From assembly GCA_029975215.1 (NCBI GenBank), contig JARKPO010000094.1, forward strand, positions 1 through 43,336: 43,336 nucleotides of DNA. Reading direction: 5' to 3'. Every line of letters begins with the position of its first letter. Position 1 is the first letter of the stretch. The notes under the pieces are model-generated. The model had not been told where the DNA came from, did no database searches, and saw only the letters and a program-made list of their open reading frames with translations. The position numbers and the translations under genes were made by a program. Of the stretch, positions 17,389 to 26,063 are shown one piece after another. The stretch comes from Levilinea sp. Its GTDB lineage: Bacteria; Chloroflexota; Anaerolineae; Anaerolineales; Anaerolineaceae.

Positions 17389-18786
17389 ATGAAAACTCAA
17401 CGTTCTGCCTGGTTTCTGCTTATTAATCTTCTTTTAGCGGCGGCGCTGCTAACTGGTTGTTCCAGCGGCAATAACAGCTTAATGTTCCAAACCGAAGCCC
17501 TCAAAACCGGGGATTTAACCGCCAATCTGGTGGCTAACGGTAGAGTGCGCCCCAGCCGTGCCCAGGATCTCATCTGGAAGCTGGAAGGTGAAATCGGGGA
17601 AGTGCTGGTGGAAAACATGGAAGAGGTGCGCGAAGGGCAGAAGCTGGCCGAATTGAAAGCTTCCTCGCTGCCGTCGCAGGTGATTTCAGCGCGAGCCGAG
17701 CTGCTGCAAGCGCAAAAAGACCTGGAGAGCCTGAAAAATAATTCGGCGAGGGTGGAACAGGCCGCTTTGGACGTTCTGAACGCGGAGGATGCGGTGAAAG
17801 ATGCAGAGCGCAAGCGCAACACCCTCAGCCCCGAAAAGCGCAAGGTCAGCCAGGCCTTCATTGACGGCGCGCGCGCCGATTACTTGATGGCGGAAGAAAA
17901 CCTCAAACAGGCCGAGACGGCCTTCAACGATCTGTCCTCTTTGCCTGAAGAGAATCTGGCGCGGGCGGCGGCCCTGAAGTCTTTGGCGGTGGCTCGCCAG
18001 CAGCGCGATGCGGCCCTGGCGCAGTTGAACTACCTGCTGGGACACCCTTCGGAACTGGAAATTGCCACGGCCGAGACGGAACTGGCCCTGGCCAAGGCGC
18101 GTCTGGCCGAAGCCCAGCGCACTTATGAAGAAGTTAAAAACGGCGTGCCGGAAAACGAACTGGCAGCAGCCCAGGCGCGGGTGGATGTGGCCCAGGCTAC
18201 CCTGAATCAGGCCTTTATCCTGGCCCCCTTTGATGGGCGCGTTACCTATGTCAACGCGCGCAGCGGCGAGCGCATTCAGCCCGGTGAACTGGCGGCGCAT
18301 ATTGAAGATGCCTCCCACCTGTACATTGACACCGAGATTTCGGAAATTGACATCAACCGCCTGAAGCTGGGCCAGACGGTCACCATCACCTTTGACGCCA
18401 TTTATGGCAAGGAATACGCCGGAAAAGTGACCGCCATTGGCGGCAGCGGCCAGAATAATCAGGGTGTGGTCGTTTTCCCGGTGACGGTGGAGCTTTTGGA
18501 GCGGGATGAGTCTGTGAAGAGCGGCATGACGGCGGCTCTGAGCATTCAGGTGGATTCGGTCAGCGACGTGCTCATGGTGCCCAATCGGGCGGTGCGCATG
18601 GTGGACGGCAAGCGCGTGGTCTTCGTTCAGCCCGCGGGCGGTGTGCCGCAGAAGGTGGAAGTTGTCCTGGGTGTTTCTTCGGAAACCTACAGCCAGGTGT
18701 TGGAAGGCGACTTGAAAGCTGGCGACCTGGTGGTGATGAACCCCGATCTGCTGATCGGTCAGATGAACGGTATGACGGTTCAGTAA
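17389..18786 (+). CDS. MacA/HlyD-like efflux adaptor lipoprotein
   Basis: 465 residues, the periplasmic-adaptor partner of MacB-type exporters. The signal peptide ends in LLTGC (C24), so it is probably a lipoprotein. A biotinyl-lipoyl-like half (WKLEGEIGEVLVENMEEVREGQKL) is followed by a long alpha-helical hairpin (about residues 100-270, rich in Ala/Glu/Gln/Lys) and the second lipoyl half (ILAPFDGRVTYVNARSGERI). Beta-barrel and membrane-proximal domains complete it. ATG 17389 has GAGG about nine bases upstream; the frame extends to 17143, but that part overlaps the divergent gene and looks non-coding. It starts the exporter and two-component cluster, 12 bases before the ATPase gene. No outer-membrane channel gene is nearby. 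Confidence 0.92.
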   Translation: MKTQRSAWFLLINLLLAAALLTGCSSGNNSLMFQTEALKTGDLTANLVANGRVRPSRAQDLIWKLEGEIGEVLVENMEEVREGQKLAELKASSLPSQVISARAELLQAQKDLESLKNNSARVEQAALDVLNAEDAVKDAERKRNTLSPEKRKVSQAFIDGARADYLMAEENLKQAETAFNDLSSLPEENLARAAALKSLAVARQQRDAALAQLNYLLGHPSELEIATAETELALAKARLAEAQRTYEEVKNGVPENELAAAQARVDVAQATLNQAFILAPFDGRVTYVNARSGERIQPGELAAHIEDASHLYIDTEISEIDINRLKLGQTVTITFDAIYGKEYAGKVTAIGGSGQNNQGVVVFPVTVELLERDESVKSGMTAALSIQVDSVSDVLMVPNRAVRMVDGKRVVFVQPAGGVPQKVEVVLGVSSETYSQVLEGDLKAGDLVVMNPDLLIGQMNGMTVQ

Positions 18787-18798
18787 AGAGAGGGGCAC

Positions 18799-19476
18799 AT
18801 GACGGAACTGGTGATTGACGCCCAAGACCTGGAAAAAGTGTACCAGATGGGCACGGTGGAAGTGCGCGCGCTGAATGGGGTTTCTTTTCAGGTGCAGCGC
18901 GGCGAGGTGGTGGCCATTATGGGGCCCAGCGGTTCGGGCAAATCCACCCTGATGAATATTTTGGGCTGCCTGGACCGGCCCACCGGCGGTGAGTACATTC
19001 TGGACGGGGTGAAGGTTTCGCAGATGCGCGATGATGAGCTGGCCCGCATCCGCAACCAGAAGGTGGGGTTTGTTTTTCAGAGTTTTAACCTGCTGCCGCG
19101 CGCCACAGCGCTGACCAATGTGGAACTGCCGCTGCGCTACGCGGGCGTCAACGGGGAGCGCAAGCAGCGCGCCCGCCAGGCGCTGGAACTGGTGGGCCTG
19201 GGCGACCGCGTGGACCACAAACCCACCGAGCTTTCCGGCGGCCAACAGCAGCGCGTGGCCATTGCCCGCGCCCTGGTGAACAATCCGGCCATCATCATGG
19301 CGGATGAACCCACCGGCGCGCTGGATACGAAAACCGGCGCGGAGATTATGCAGCTGCTTTTGGAGCTGAACGCGCAGCGCGGCACCACCATCATTCTGGT
19401 GACGCACGACCCGAAAATCGCAGATCTGGCCCAGCGCACCATTCGCCTGCGCGACGGCGAAATTGAATTGAACTGA
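18799..19476 (+). CDS. ABC exporter ATPase, MacB/LolD type
   Basis: 225 residues, a complete single nucleotide-binding domain. Walker [10 protein letters not shown] (42-50), Q-loop [10 protein letters not shown], signature [15 protein letters not shown], Walker [13 protein letters not shown] and switch histidine LVTHD are all intact. The length and the ADEPTGALD style place it with ATPases serving MacB/FtsX-type permeases. GAGAGGGG precedes the ATG. It lies between the adaptor and the permease, with 12 and 22 base gaps, and should energise that permease. Confidence 0.97.
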   Translation: MTELVIDAQDLEKVYQMGTVEVRALNGVSFQVQRGEVVAIMGPSGSGKSTLMNILGCLDRPTGGEYILDGVKVSQMRDDELARIRNQKVGFVFQSFNLLPRATALTNVELPLRYAGVNGERKQRARQALELVGLGDRVDHKPTELSGGQQQRVAIARALVNNPAIIMADEPTGALDTKTGAEIMQLLLELNAQRGTTIILVTHDPKIADLAQRTIRLRDGEIELN

Positions 19477-19498
19477 TCGCGGATGTGGAGCGGCTAAA

Positions 19499-20731
19499 AT
19501 GAACTTCATGCAGTCTTTATGGGAAGCTTTGGGAAGTTTGACCACCAATAAACTGCGCTCTGGGCTGACCATTTTGGGCATTGTCATCGGCGTGGCTTCG
19601 GTGATCGCCATGGTGGCCCTGGGGCGCGGCGTGCAGAACTCCGTCACCGGGCAGATGGCGGGCGTGGGCACCAACCAGCTGACCATCTTCTCGATGGGCA
19701 GCGCGGAATTGCGCAACCCTCAGCCCCTCACGCTGGATGATGCGCAGGCCATTCAGGATCAATTGAGCGCCTCGGGCGTGCGCCAGGTGGCTGCGCAGCT
19801 TTCGGGCAGCGCGCTGATCTCTTACGGCAGCGAGAGCGCCACCAGCAATATTTACGGTGTTTCGGCCAACTTTGGCAGCGTCAACAATCTAGATGTGATC
19901 GAAGGACGCTTTTTGACAGAAGAAGATATGGCCGGTCAGACCTCTTCGGTGGTGATTGGCTCCAAGCTGGCCGACAAGCTCTTTGACCGCACGCGCGGCC
20001 TGGTGGGCGAGCTGATCCGTGTGGAAGGGCAGCCCTACCGCATTGTGGGCGTGCTGGCCGAAAAAGGCTCTTCAGGCATCACCATGAGCAGCACGGATGA
20101 TGCCCTGCTGCTGCCGCTGACCACGGCGCAGACCCGCCTTATGCCCCGCCAGCGGCGCGGCCAGGTGGACATCCTTTCGGTGGAAGTGGCCAACGTGACC
20201 GATCTGAACCGCGTGACCGAAGACGTCAGCCAACTGCTGCGCACCCGCCACCGCACGCCGGTGGGCACGGATGATTTTATGATCTTCGCGGCCAAACAGC
20301 TGGTGGATACCCTCAACCAGATCACCAGTGTGCTGACCATTTTCCTGGGGGGCGTGGCGGCTATCTCGCTGCTGGTGGGCGGCATCGGCATCATGAACAT
20401 CATGCTGGTTTCGGTGACGGAACGCACGCGGGAGATCGGCCTGCGCAAGGCCCTGGGCGCGCGTAAGCGCGACATCCTGGTGCAGTTCTTAAGCGAAGCG
20501 GCGGTGCTTTCGCTGGCGGGCGGCATCATCGGCATTATTTTGGGCTGGCTGATCGCCTTTGTGGTGGGCTTGATTGCAGCGGCCAACAACGCCGATATTA
20601 ACCCGGCAGTGGGCCTGGATGCAATTTTGCTGGCGACCCTGTTCTCCTCGGCGATCGGCGTATTCTTTGGGTTATACCCGGCCAACCGCGCGGCCAACTT
20701 GCAGCCGGTTGAAGCCTTACGTTCTGAATAA
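19499..20731 (+). CDS. ABC exporter permease, MacB type
   Basis: 410 residues with the MacB layout: one N-terminal membrane helix (about 20-45, GLTILGIVIGVASVIAMVAL), a large extracytoplasmic MacB_PCD domain (about 46-280) and three C-terminal helices (about 285-310, 335-365, 375-400). The signature segments GGIGIMNIMLVSVTERTREIGLRKALGA and LYPANRAA are present in shortened form. With the adaptor and ATPase it makes a tripartite-like extrusion or mechanotransmission complex; the substrate could be a peptide, antibiotic or lipoprotein. GGAG lies about eight bases before the ATG. Confidence 0.95.
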   Translation: MNFMQSLWEALGSLTTNKLRSGLTILGIVIGVASVIAMVALGRGVQNSVTGQMAGVGTNQLTIFSMGSAELRNPQPLTLDDAQAIQDQLSASGVRQVAAQLSGSALISYGSESATSNIYGVSANFGSVNNLDVIEGRFLTEEDMAGQTSSVVIGSKLADKLFDRTRGLVGELIRVEGQPYRIVGVLAEKGSSGITMSSTDDALLLPLTTAQTRLMPRQRRGQVDILSVEVANVTDLNRVTEDVSQLLRTRHRTPVGTDDFMIFAAKQLVDTLNQITSVLTIFLGGVAAISLLVGGIGIMNIMLVSVTERTREIGLRKALGARKRDILVQFLSEAAVLSLAGGIIGIILGWLIAFVVGLIAAANNADINPAVGLDAILLATLFSSAIGVFFGLYPANRAANLQPVEALRSE

Positions 20732-20759
20732 GCACAATACATAATCATATGGAGGAAAA

Positions 20760-21503
20760 ATGGATTCAACGTTGACGTATTCTACAAAAACCGCCTGGGC
20801 GGCGGTGCTGAAGGCTGTGGCATCCTTCTTTGCCATCGGCATGTCTATCTATTCGATTGCCCTCGTAGCTAATATGCCCAAAGACGCGGGAGCGATGGCG
20901 GTGAACGCCTCCTCCGGTTCGCAGTCGGGCGGGCTGGCGGTGACCTGCCTGGGGTTGGTGGGTTGGGTGCTGAGCCTGACCGCGCTGGTGCTGATTTTCC
21001 AGGACAGCAAACGGGTTGGCCCCGCGGCGCACCGCCTGGCGGTGGCTGCATTGGTGGTCTTCATCCTGGAAGTTGTGGCTATGCTGGCGGTGAGCGCTTT
21101 TTCCATCTTCGGCACGCTGCGCGGCTCGGTGGTCATGTTCCGCTCTGGGTTGTGGCTGGGTGCGCTGAATGGCATTTTGGGCATCGCTGTTCCGGTGCTG
21201 CTGTTCATCAGCTACTACCCGCGCTGGGGCAAGGTGGCCTGGGTGGCGGGGGCTGCCGTGGCGGCGGTCAGTTCGCTCGTCTCGGTGGCGATGATCGCCC
21301 CTACCTACACGCTGCAGCCGTTGGAGATGATGGGCCAGACTCTGTTTATTCCGGTGGCGGGCATGGATGTGACTCAGGGCCTGTATCCGGTTCTGAGCAA
21401 TCTGGTGATTGTTTATCACCTCCTGGTGGCGGGGCTGTGCGGATGGCTGGCGGTGCGCGCTTTTCGCGAAGCAAAGGCTGTTTTGCCCGAAGGCGTGGCC
21501 TGA
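20760..21503 (+). CDS. Multi-pass membrane protein of unknown function
   Basis: 247 residues with about six hydrophobic helices (near 15-38, 58-80, 92-115, 128-150, 158-178, 208-232) and short polar loops. I do not recognise the family. There are no catalytic motifs; a small Ala/Ser/Gly-rich loop lies at 42-56. GGAGG five bases before the ATG is the strongest Shine-Dalgarno in the cluster, suggesting high expression. Its place between a MacB-type exporter and a histidine kinase suggests an accessory or signalling subunit, as LiaF is for LiaRS, though it does not look like LiaF in sequence. Confidence 0.8.
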   Translation: MDSTLTYSTKTAWAAVLKAVASFFAIGMSIYSIALVANMPKDAGAMAVNASSGSQSGGLAVTCLGLVGWVLSLTALVLIFQDSKRVGPAAHRLAVAALVVFILEVVAMLAVSAFSIFGTLRGSVVMFRSGLWLGALNGILGIAVPVLLFISYYPRWGKVAWVAGAAVAAVSSLVSVAMIAPTYTLQPLEMMGQTLFIPVAGMDVTQGLYPVLSNLVIVYHLLVAGLCGWLAVRAFREAKAVLPEGVA

Positions 21504-21540
21504 ACCATTGGGTTCGCACGCGGATGGGGCTTGAGGAAAA

Positions 21541-21975
21541 ATGGACGTACAATTAACCCGTGGGGCGCAAAAACGACTGGCTTTGCGCTGGTGGGGGCTG
21601 GTTTTGGCCCTGGTGATGCTGCTGGCCACCGTCTGGGGCTGTTCGCGCAGCAAGCTGTCGTGGATAGGTTCCCGCGAACCAGGGGAGGCGTCCTATCGTT
21701 TTGAGTATTTCAATGGGCAGGAGCGCTACCGTTTCAGTGCTGCGGTGGGGCAGACAGCCCAGGTAGATTATCATCTGCATGTGACCGACGGCCGTCTGAC
21801 CCTTCGCATTGTGGACCGCAGCGGGGTGATCCTTTTGGAAGACACCGCCAGCGCCGAGCGAGGGGCAGACAGCCGCTGGGTGGGCACCTCCACCGACCCG
21901 CAGGTGTACCGCATCATCCTGGAAGGTGAGGATGCCCAAAACGGATCGTATGATGTGCAGTGGAGCGTAGATTGA
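21541..21975 (+). CDS. Small predicted lipoprotein of unknown function
   Basis: 144 residues. A basic start, a hydrophobic helix and WGC (C34) resemble a lipoprotein signal, although the lipobox is not ideal and the segment could stay as an anchor. The rest looks like a small all-beta domain (YRFEYFNGQERYRFSAAVG to YDVQWSVD) in alternating strands. GAGG precedes the ATG. The stop overlaps the kinase start, so the two are translationally coupled. This suggests an outside sensor or ligand-binding partner for that kinase. Confidence 0.8.
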   Translation: MDVQLTRGAQKRLALRWWGLVLALVMLLATVWGCSRSKLSWIGSREPGEASYRFEYFNGQERYRFSAAVGQTAQVDYHLHVTDGRLTLRIVDRSGVILLEDTASAERGADSRWVGTSTDPQVYRIILEGEDAQNGSYDVQWSVD

Positions 21976-23531
21976 AAAACCTGCTGCAGAAAATTCTGGC
22001 CTTCCTCAAAAAAATCACCCGCTTGTTCCGGCGGCTGCAGTGGAAACTGACCCTGCTGTACACCCTGGTGACAGTGGCGGTTTTGTTGATTTTAATCTCG
22101 GCGGCGGTGTTCCTCTCCAACCAGATGGTCTACAGCGTGCCCATGCTGACCGCCAACATGGCCGATGCGCTCAACCTGGCGGCTCAGGACCTTTCTCCGG
22201 CGCTTGCCGCGCAGCCGGTGGATGCTGCCGCTGTGGAAGCCTGGGTAGACAAGGTGTTTGACGGGCGCATGCTCTTCATCAGCAGTGAAGTGGACCAAGA
22301 GGATGACGGGCCTGATGGCAACAAGGAAATCAGTTATTCCTTCACCTCGATGGCCTCCAAAAATACGCTCCTGGTGGTGGCCGACTCGCAGGGCCACGTG
22401 ATCGCCAGCAACCATCCAGAACATTGGTCTGCAGGGAAGCCGGTGACGGCGGAGGCCTCGCCCGCGGGTTTAAACCTGCTGCGGCAGGTCCTGGGCGGGG
22501 AGCGCGATGCGCGCCAGTTGTGGTCGCGCGAAGAAAACCGCCAGATCGCGGCGGCGCCCATCCACCAGGGTGGGCAGCTGTTAGGGGTGGTTCTGGTGGT
22601 GTTGGAGCGGCCCAACCAGCTGGATTTGCTGATCACTACCCTGCTGTCGGTGGCTCCCACGGTGGCGCCGCTGACCCTGGTGGCCGGGCTGATTGGTATG
22701 GTCTTTGGGGCGCTGACTGCCCGCAGCCTGGTGAAGCGCATTAAGAAGATCATGCACACCACCGACGCCTGGGGCCAGGGCGATTTTCATCAGCGCCTGC
22801 AAGACCGCTCGGCGGATGAAATCGGCTTGCTGGCCGAAGATTTGAACCGCATGGCCGATGAGCTGCAAAATTTGATGCAGACTCGCCAGGATCTGGCTGC
22901 TTTGGAAGAGCGCAACCGGCTGGCCCGCGATCTGCACGACAGCGTTAAGCAGCAGGTGTTTGCCGTCAACATGAATCTGGCGGCAGCCCAGGCTCTGTGG
23001 GAACGCGACCCCCAGGCGGCCCGCCAGCGGCTGGATATTGCCGCGGAGGTCTCGCGCCAGACCCAACAGGAACTGACCACCCTGATCCAGACTCTGCGCC
23101 CGCCCCAGCTCAGCGAGAAAAGCCTGGCTGCGGCCCTGGATGAACTGGTGCGGCAGTGGGCCAGACAGAACAACTGTCGAGCGGTTTTCCGTGTGGAAGG
23201 CAGCCCGCATCCGCTGCACCCGGAGACGGAACAAGCTTTCTTTCGCATGGCGCAGGAAGCCCTTTCCAATATTGCTCGCCACAGCCGGGCCAGCGCGGTG
23301 GAGACGGCCTTGACCTTTAACCATGACGCCGCCGCCCTGGTTGTGTGCGATGACGGCCAGGGTTTTGATCCCAACCAACCTGTGGCGGGTTTGGGGCTGC
23401 GTTCGATGCGCGAGCGCATTCAATCTCTGGGCGGGGTATTCTCTGTTGAAAGCCGCCCCGGCAGTACCTGCCTGACGGCGCAAATTCCTGTTCTTTCACC
23501 CGATCGAGACACTGAGGTGACTCATGACTGA
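21972..23531 (+). CDS. Membrane histidine kinase, NarL/LiaS (HisKA_3) type
   Basis: About 519 residues. Two membrane helices (about 25-45 and 215-240) flank an extracytoplasmic sensor region of roughly 160 residues. HAMP follows (DAWGQGDFHQRL), then the HisKA_3 dimerisation helix with the phospho-acceptor in ARDLHDSVKQQ, then an HATPase domain (QEALSNIARHS, DDGQGFDP, GLGLRSMRERI). I favour TTG 21972, overlapping the previous TGA as TTGA, with GGAG six bases upstream. GTG 21960 lacks a ribosome site and would add four residues. The stop overlaps the response-regulator start by eight bases. It most likely senses envelope stress or the exporter substrate. Confidence 0.93.
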   Translation: MKNLLQKILAFLKKITRLFRRLQWKLTLLYTLVTVAVLLILISAAVFLSNQMVYSVPMLTANMADALNLAAQDLSPALAAQPVDAAAVEAWVDKVFDGRMLFISSEVDQEDDGPDGNKEISYSFTSMASKNTLLVVADSQGHVIASNHPEHWSAGKPVTAEASPAGLNLLRQVLGGERDARQLWSREENRQIAAAPIHQGGQLLGVVLVVLERPNQLDLLITTLLSVAPTVAPLTLVAGLIGMVFGALTARSLVKRIKKIMHTTDAWGQGDFHQRLQDRSADEIGLLAEDLNRMADELQNLMQTRQDLAALEERNRLARDLHDSVKQQVFAVNMNLAAAQALWERDPQAARQRLDIAAEVSRQTQQELTTLIQTLRPPQLSEKSLAAALDELVRQWARQNNCRAVFRVEGSPHPLHPETEQAFFRMAQEALSNIARHSRASAVETALTFNHDAAALVVCDDGQGFDPNQPVAGLGLRSMRERIQSLGGVFSVESRPGSTCLTAQIPVLSPDRDTEVTHD

Positions 23532-24186
23532 AACCATTACCGTGATGCTGGTGGACGATCATGCCATTGTTCGCGGGGGGGTACGCGCCTTTTTGGAGAC
23601 ACAGCCTGACCTGGAGGTAGTGGGTGAGGCCAGTTCGGGGGCCGAAGCGGTGAAATTGGCCGCGGAACTGGTGCCGGATGTGGTGCTGATGGATCTGGTG
23701 ATGCCGGAAATGGACGGGGTGGAGGCTACCTGGCGTTTGCGCCAGGTCAGCCCGCGCAGCAATGTGGTGGTGCTGACCTCCTACCACGAGGATTCGCATA
23801 TCTTCCCGGCGATTAAAGCTGGGGCGCTTTCGTATCTGCTCAAGGATATTGCCCCCGATGAACTGGCCGACGCCATCCGCGCCGCTGCCCGCCACGAGGC
23901 CATTCTGCACCCGCAGGTGGCTTCGCGTTTGGTGCAGGAGATGCGCGGGGAACGTAAGTCGGGCAGTGCGGTGTATTCCGATTTGAGCGAGCGCGAACTG
24001 GAAGTGCTGCGGTTGATTGCCGAAGGGCTTTCCAATGCGGAGATTGCCCAAAGGCTGTTTTTAAGCGAGAAAACCGTTAAAAGCCACGTGAGCAATATTT
24101 TGGGCAAGCTCCATCTGGCCGACCGCACGCAGGCGGCAGTGTACGCCTGGCGCGAGGGGGTTGTTCGCGGGGACGAACCGGCCTGA
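23524..24186 (+). CDS. NarL/LuxR-type response regulator
   Basis: 220 residues. The receiver domain (1-120) has the acidic pair D11-D12, the phospho-acceptor D57 in VVLMDLVMPEMDG and the conserved Thr and Lys positions (VLTSY, LLKD). The LuxR-type helix-turn-helix lies near 150-215 (LSERELEVLRLIAEGLSN, AEIAQRLFLSEKTVKSHVSNI). It is the cognate partner of the overlapping kinase and probably controls the exporter cluster. No operator can be named from sequence alone. Confidence 0.96.
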   Translation: MTETITVMLVDDHAIVRGGVRAFLETQPDLEVVGEASSGAEAVKLAAELVPDVVLMDLVMPEMDGVEATWRLRQVSPRSNVVVLTSYHEDSHIFPAIKAGALSYLLKDIAPDELADAIRAAARHEAILHPQVASRLVQEMRGERKSGSAVYSDLSERELEVLRLIAEGLSNAEIAQRLFLSEKTVKSHVSNILGKLHLADRTQAAVYAWREGVVRGDEPA

Positions 24187-24214
24187 ACCCCATTCAAACC
24201 TGACAGGAGAACGC

Positions 24215-24886
24215 ATGCACACCCCCTTTTGCCGTTTGGGACTGTTGGTACCCTCCACCAACACGGTGATGGAACCGGATTTTTACCGGCGGCTGCCCAT
24301 GGGTTGGAGTTTGCACACCGCGCGCATGCTTTTAGACGCAGTGACGCCGGAAGCCGAGGCGCGCATGTTGGATGAGTACGCCCTGCCCGCTGCACATTCT
24401 CTGGCGGGGCTGCGCCCGGATGTGGTGGTCTTCGGCTGCACCAGCGCCGGAGCGCTGCGCGGCAATGCCTTTGAGGCGGAACTGGTGCGGCGACTTTCGG
24501 TACAGTGCGGGGCGCCGGTGGTGAGCGTGGCTCAGGCGGTGCGTCAGCAGATGCGAGATCTGGGCGCGCGGCGCTGGCTGGTGCTGACACCCTATGTGGA
24601 CGCGCTCAACGGCCCTATCCGCGCCAGTTTGGAATCAGACGGCCTGGAGGTGGCGGCTTTGGCGGGTTTGGGAATCAGCGATAACACCCAGATCGCAGCG
24701 GTGCCGCCGGAAATGATTTTAGAAGGGGCGCGCGCATTGGTGCAGAAGGCAGCTGCGGACGCGCTGTTTGTGTCCTGCACCAATTTCCCAGCCTTTGATC
24801 TGTGGGAAGCGTTGAGCCAGGTCAGCGGACTGCCGGTGGTGACCAGTAACCAGGCGGCTTTGCAGGCTGCCCTGGCGGCGGTGTGA
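24215..24886 (+). CDS. Asp/Glu racemase superfamily enzyme (maleate isomerase / arylmalonate decarboxylase-like)
   Basis: 223 residues. The N-terminal GLLVPSTNTVMEPDF is the hallmark of the maleate cis-trans isomerase and arylmalonate decarboxylase branch. The paired catalytic cysteines sit in VVFGCTSAG and LFVSCTNFPA, both intact. VLTPYVDALN and VTSNQAAL are also typical. CAGGAG five bases before ATG 24215 fixes the start; the frame runs back to 24161 inside the previous gene. It follows the response regulator by 28 bases, but a functional tie is unclear and the substrate is unknown. Confidence 0.85.
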   Translation: MHTPFCRLGLLVPSTNTVMEPDFYRRLPMGWSLHTARMLLDAVTPEAEARMLDEYALPAAHSLAGLRPDVVVFGCTSAGALRGNAFEAELVRRLSVQCGAPVVSVAQAVRQQMRDLGARRWLVLTPYVDALNGPIRASLESDGLEVAALAGLGISDNTQIAAVPPEMILEGARALVQKAAADALFVSCTNFPAFDLWEALSQVSGLPVVTSNQAALQAALAAV

Positions 24887-24918
24887 TCGGCGCAGATGCC
24901 GGATGAAAGGGGCGTGCC

Positions 24919-26010
24919 ATGCACAGCGGAGTTGATTTTCCACCCCGTTACCGTCAGACAGAGATTCAAACGCTGCGCCGCTGGCTGCAGGCCGGGAAGT
25001 GCGCCTGGGTGGCGGGCCTGAGCGGCTGCGGCAAGAGCGACTTGCTGGCGGCCCTGATGCAGTTCGAGGGGGCGGCGCTGGGCGCGGTCTTGGTGAATGT
25101 GCAGGCGTTGGATCCGCCGGATTCGACCAGCTTGTTTCGGGCGGCGCTGTTGGCCCTGGGTGAACCCATGCCCTCGCACGGCGACTGGTTTTCTGCCCTG
25201 GAAGTGGCGGTGGAGCGCAGGCTGCTGCGTTCGCCGGGGCGGGTGTGCTTGCTGCTGGATGGGTACGACCGCGCTGCCAACGCTGCTGTGGAAATGCATC
25301 TGCGCAGTCTGCACGATGATTTTGACGGCCGCCTGAGTTTTGTGGCCACCGCACGGCGCGCCCCGGCGTATGCCTCCGAACTGGATGAACTGTTCACCGA
25401 ACAGACCCTGTGGCTGGGGCCGCTGGGGGTGGAAGATGCGCGCTGGGCAGCGCGTCAGGCCGCGGTGCGGCTGGGCTTCGCCTGGGAGGCACAGGCTCTG
25501 AGTGCGCTGGTATCCTTGACGGGCGGCTACCTGGCTTTGATCACCGCGGTCTGCGAGGCTTTCGCGGACGGCTGCCCTTTGAACTTGGAAGACCTGCGTA
25601 TTCATCCGGCCGTCGTGCGGCGCGTGGACGCGGTCTGGGCGCAGTCCCCCAACGCGGGCGAGCTGGAACGGTGGCACTTAGACACGATCGCCTTGCTGAA
25701 GCCGGTGGAAAAAGCCCCGGCCGCCTGGGAGACCCAGGCGCTGACAGACGCGGAAGGCGACCTGCTGGAATATCTGATGCTCCACCCACAGATGACCTTC
25801 AGCGCTGCGGCACTGTGCGCGGCCGTTTGGCCGGAGGGCGGCCCGCCCCCGCAGCAGCTTCCGGAGATTTTGCAGCGCCTGATGCGCAAGGTGGAGCCGG
25901 ATCCGGCCCGGCCGGTGTATATTCACCTGCAGCCCGACGGCAGCGTGCGCTTTACCCCCGCGCACCAGATTGACCGCCTGGCGGGGGAAGGCACCGCCGC
26001 GGAAGGATAA
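24919..26010 (+). CDS. P-loop ATPase with C-terminal winged-helix-like domain
   Basis: 363 residues. An AAA/STAND-like NTPase: Walker A GLSGCGKSD (33-41), Walker B-like CLLLDGYDR (D114, with G where Glu is usual), a possible sensor in FVATARR, and a lid region with LTGGYLALI resembling the C-terminal part of ORC/STAND ATPases. Residues about 255-345 look like a winged helix (DLLEYLMLHPQMTFSAAALCAAVWPEGG), close in style to the OmpR/SARP DNA-binding fold. No TPR or other effector domain is attached. It may be a small DNA-binding regulator or part of a signalling ATPase. It ends six bases before a bidirectional terminator. Confidence 0.75.
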   Translation: MHSGVDFPPRYRQTEIQTLRRWLQAGKCAWVAGLSGCGKSDLLAALMQFEGAALGAVLVNVQALDPPDSTSLFRAALLALGEPMPSHGDWFSALEVAVERRLLRSPGRVCLLLDGYDRAANAAVEMHLRSLHDDFDGRLSFVATARRAPAYASELDELFTEQTLWLGPLGVEDARWAARQAAVRLGFAWEAQALSALVSLTGGYLALITAVCEAFADGCPLNLEDLRIHPAVVRRVDAVWAQSPNAGELERWHLDTIALLKPVEKAPAAWETQALTDAEGDLLEYLMLHPQMTFSAAALCAAVWPEGGPPPQQLPEILQRLMRKVEPDPARPVYIHLQPDGSVRFTPAHQIDRLAGEGTAAEG

Positions 26011-26014
26011 AAAA

Positions 26015-26041
26015 AAGAAGCCCATTCGGGCCTCTTCTTTT
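26015..26041. terminator. Bidirectional intrinsic terminator
   Basis: A nine-pair stem with one mismatch (26015-26023 with 26028-26036) and loop ATTC, flanked by an A run on the left and TTCTTTT on the right. It serves the convergent ATPase and NlpC/P60 genes. Confidence 0.85.
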
Positions 26042-26063
26042 AACTCTCTTCAATGTGCAGAGA

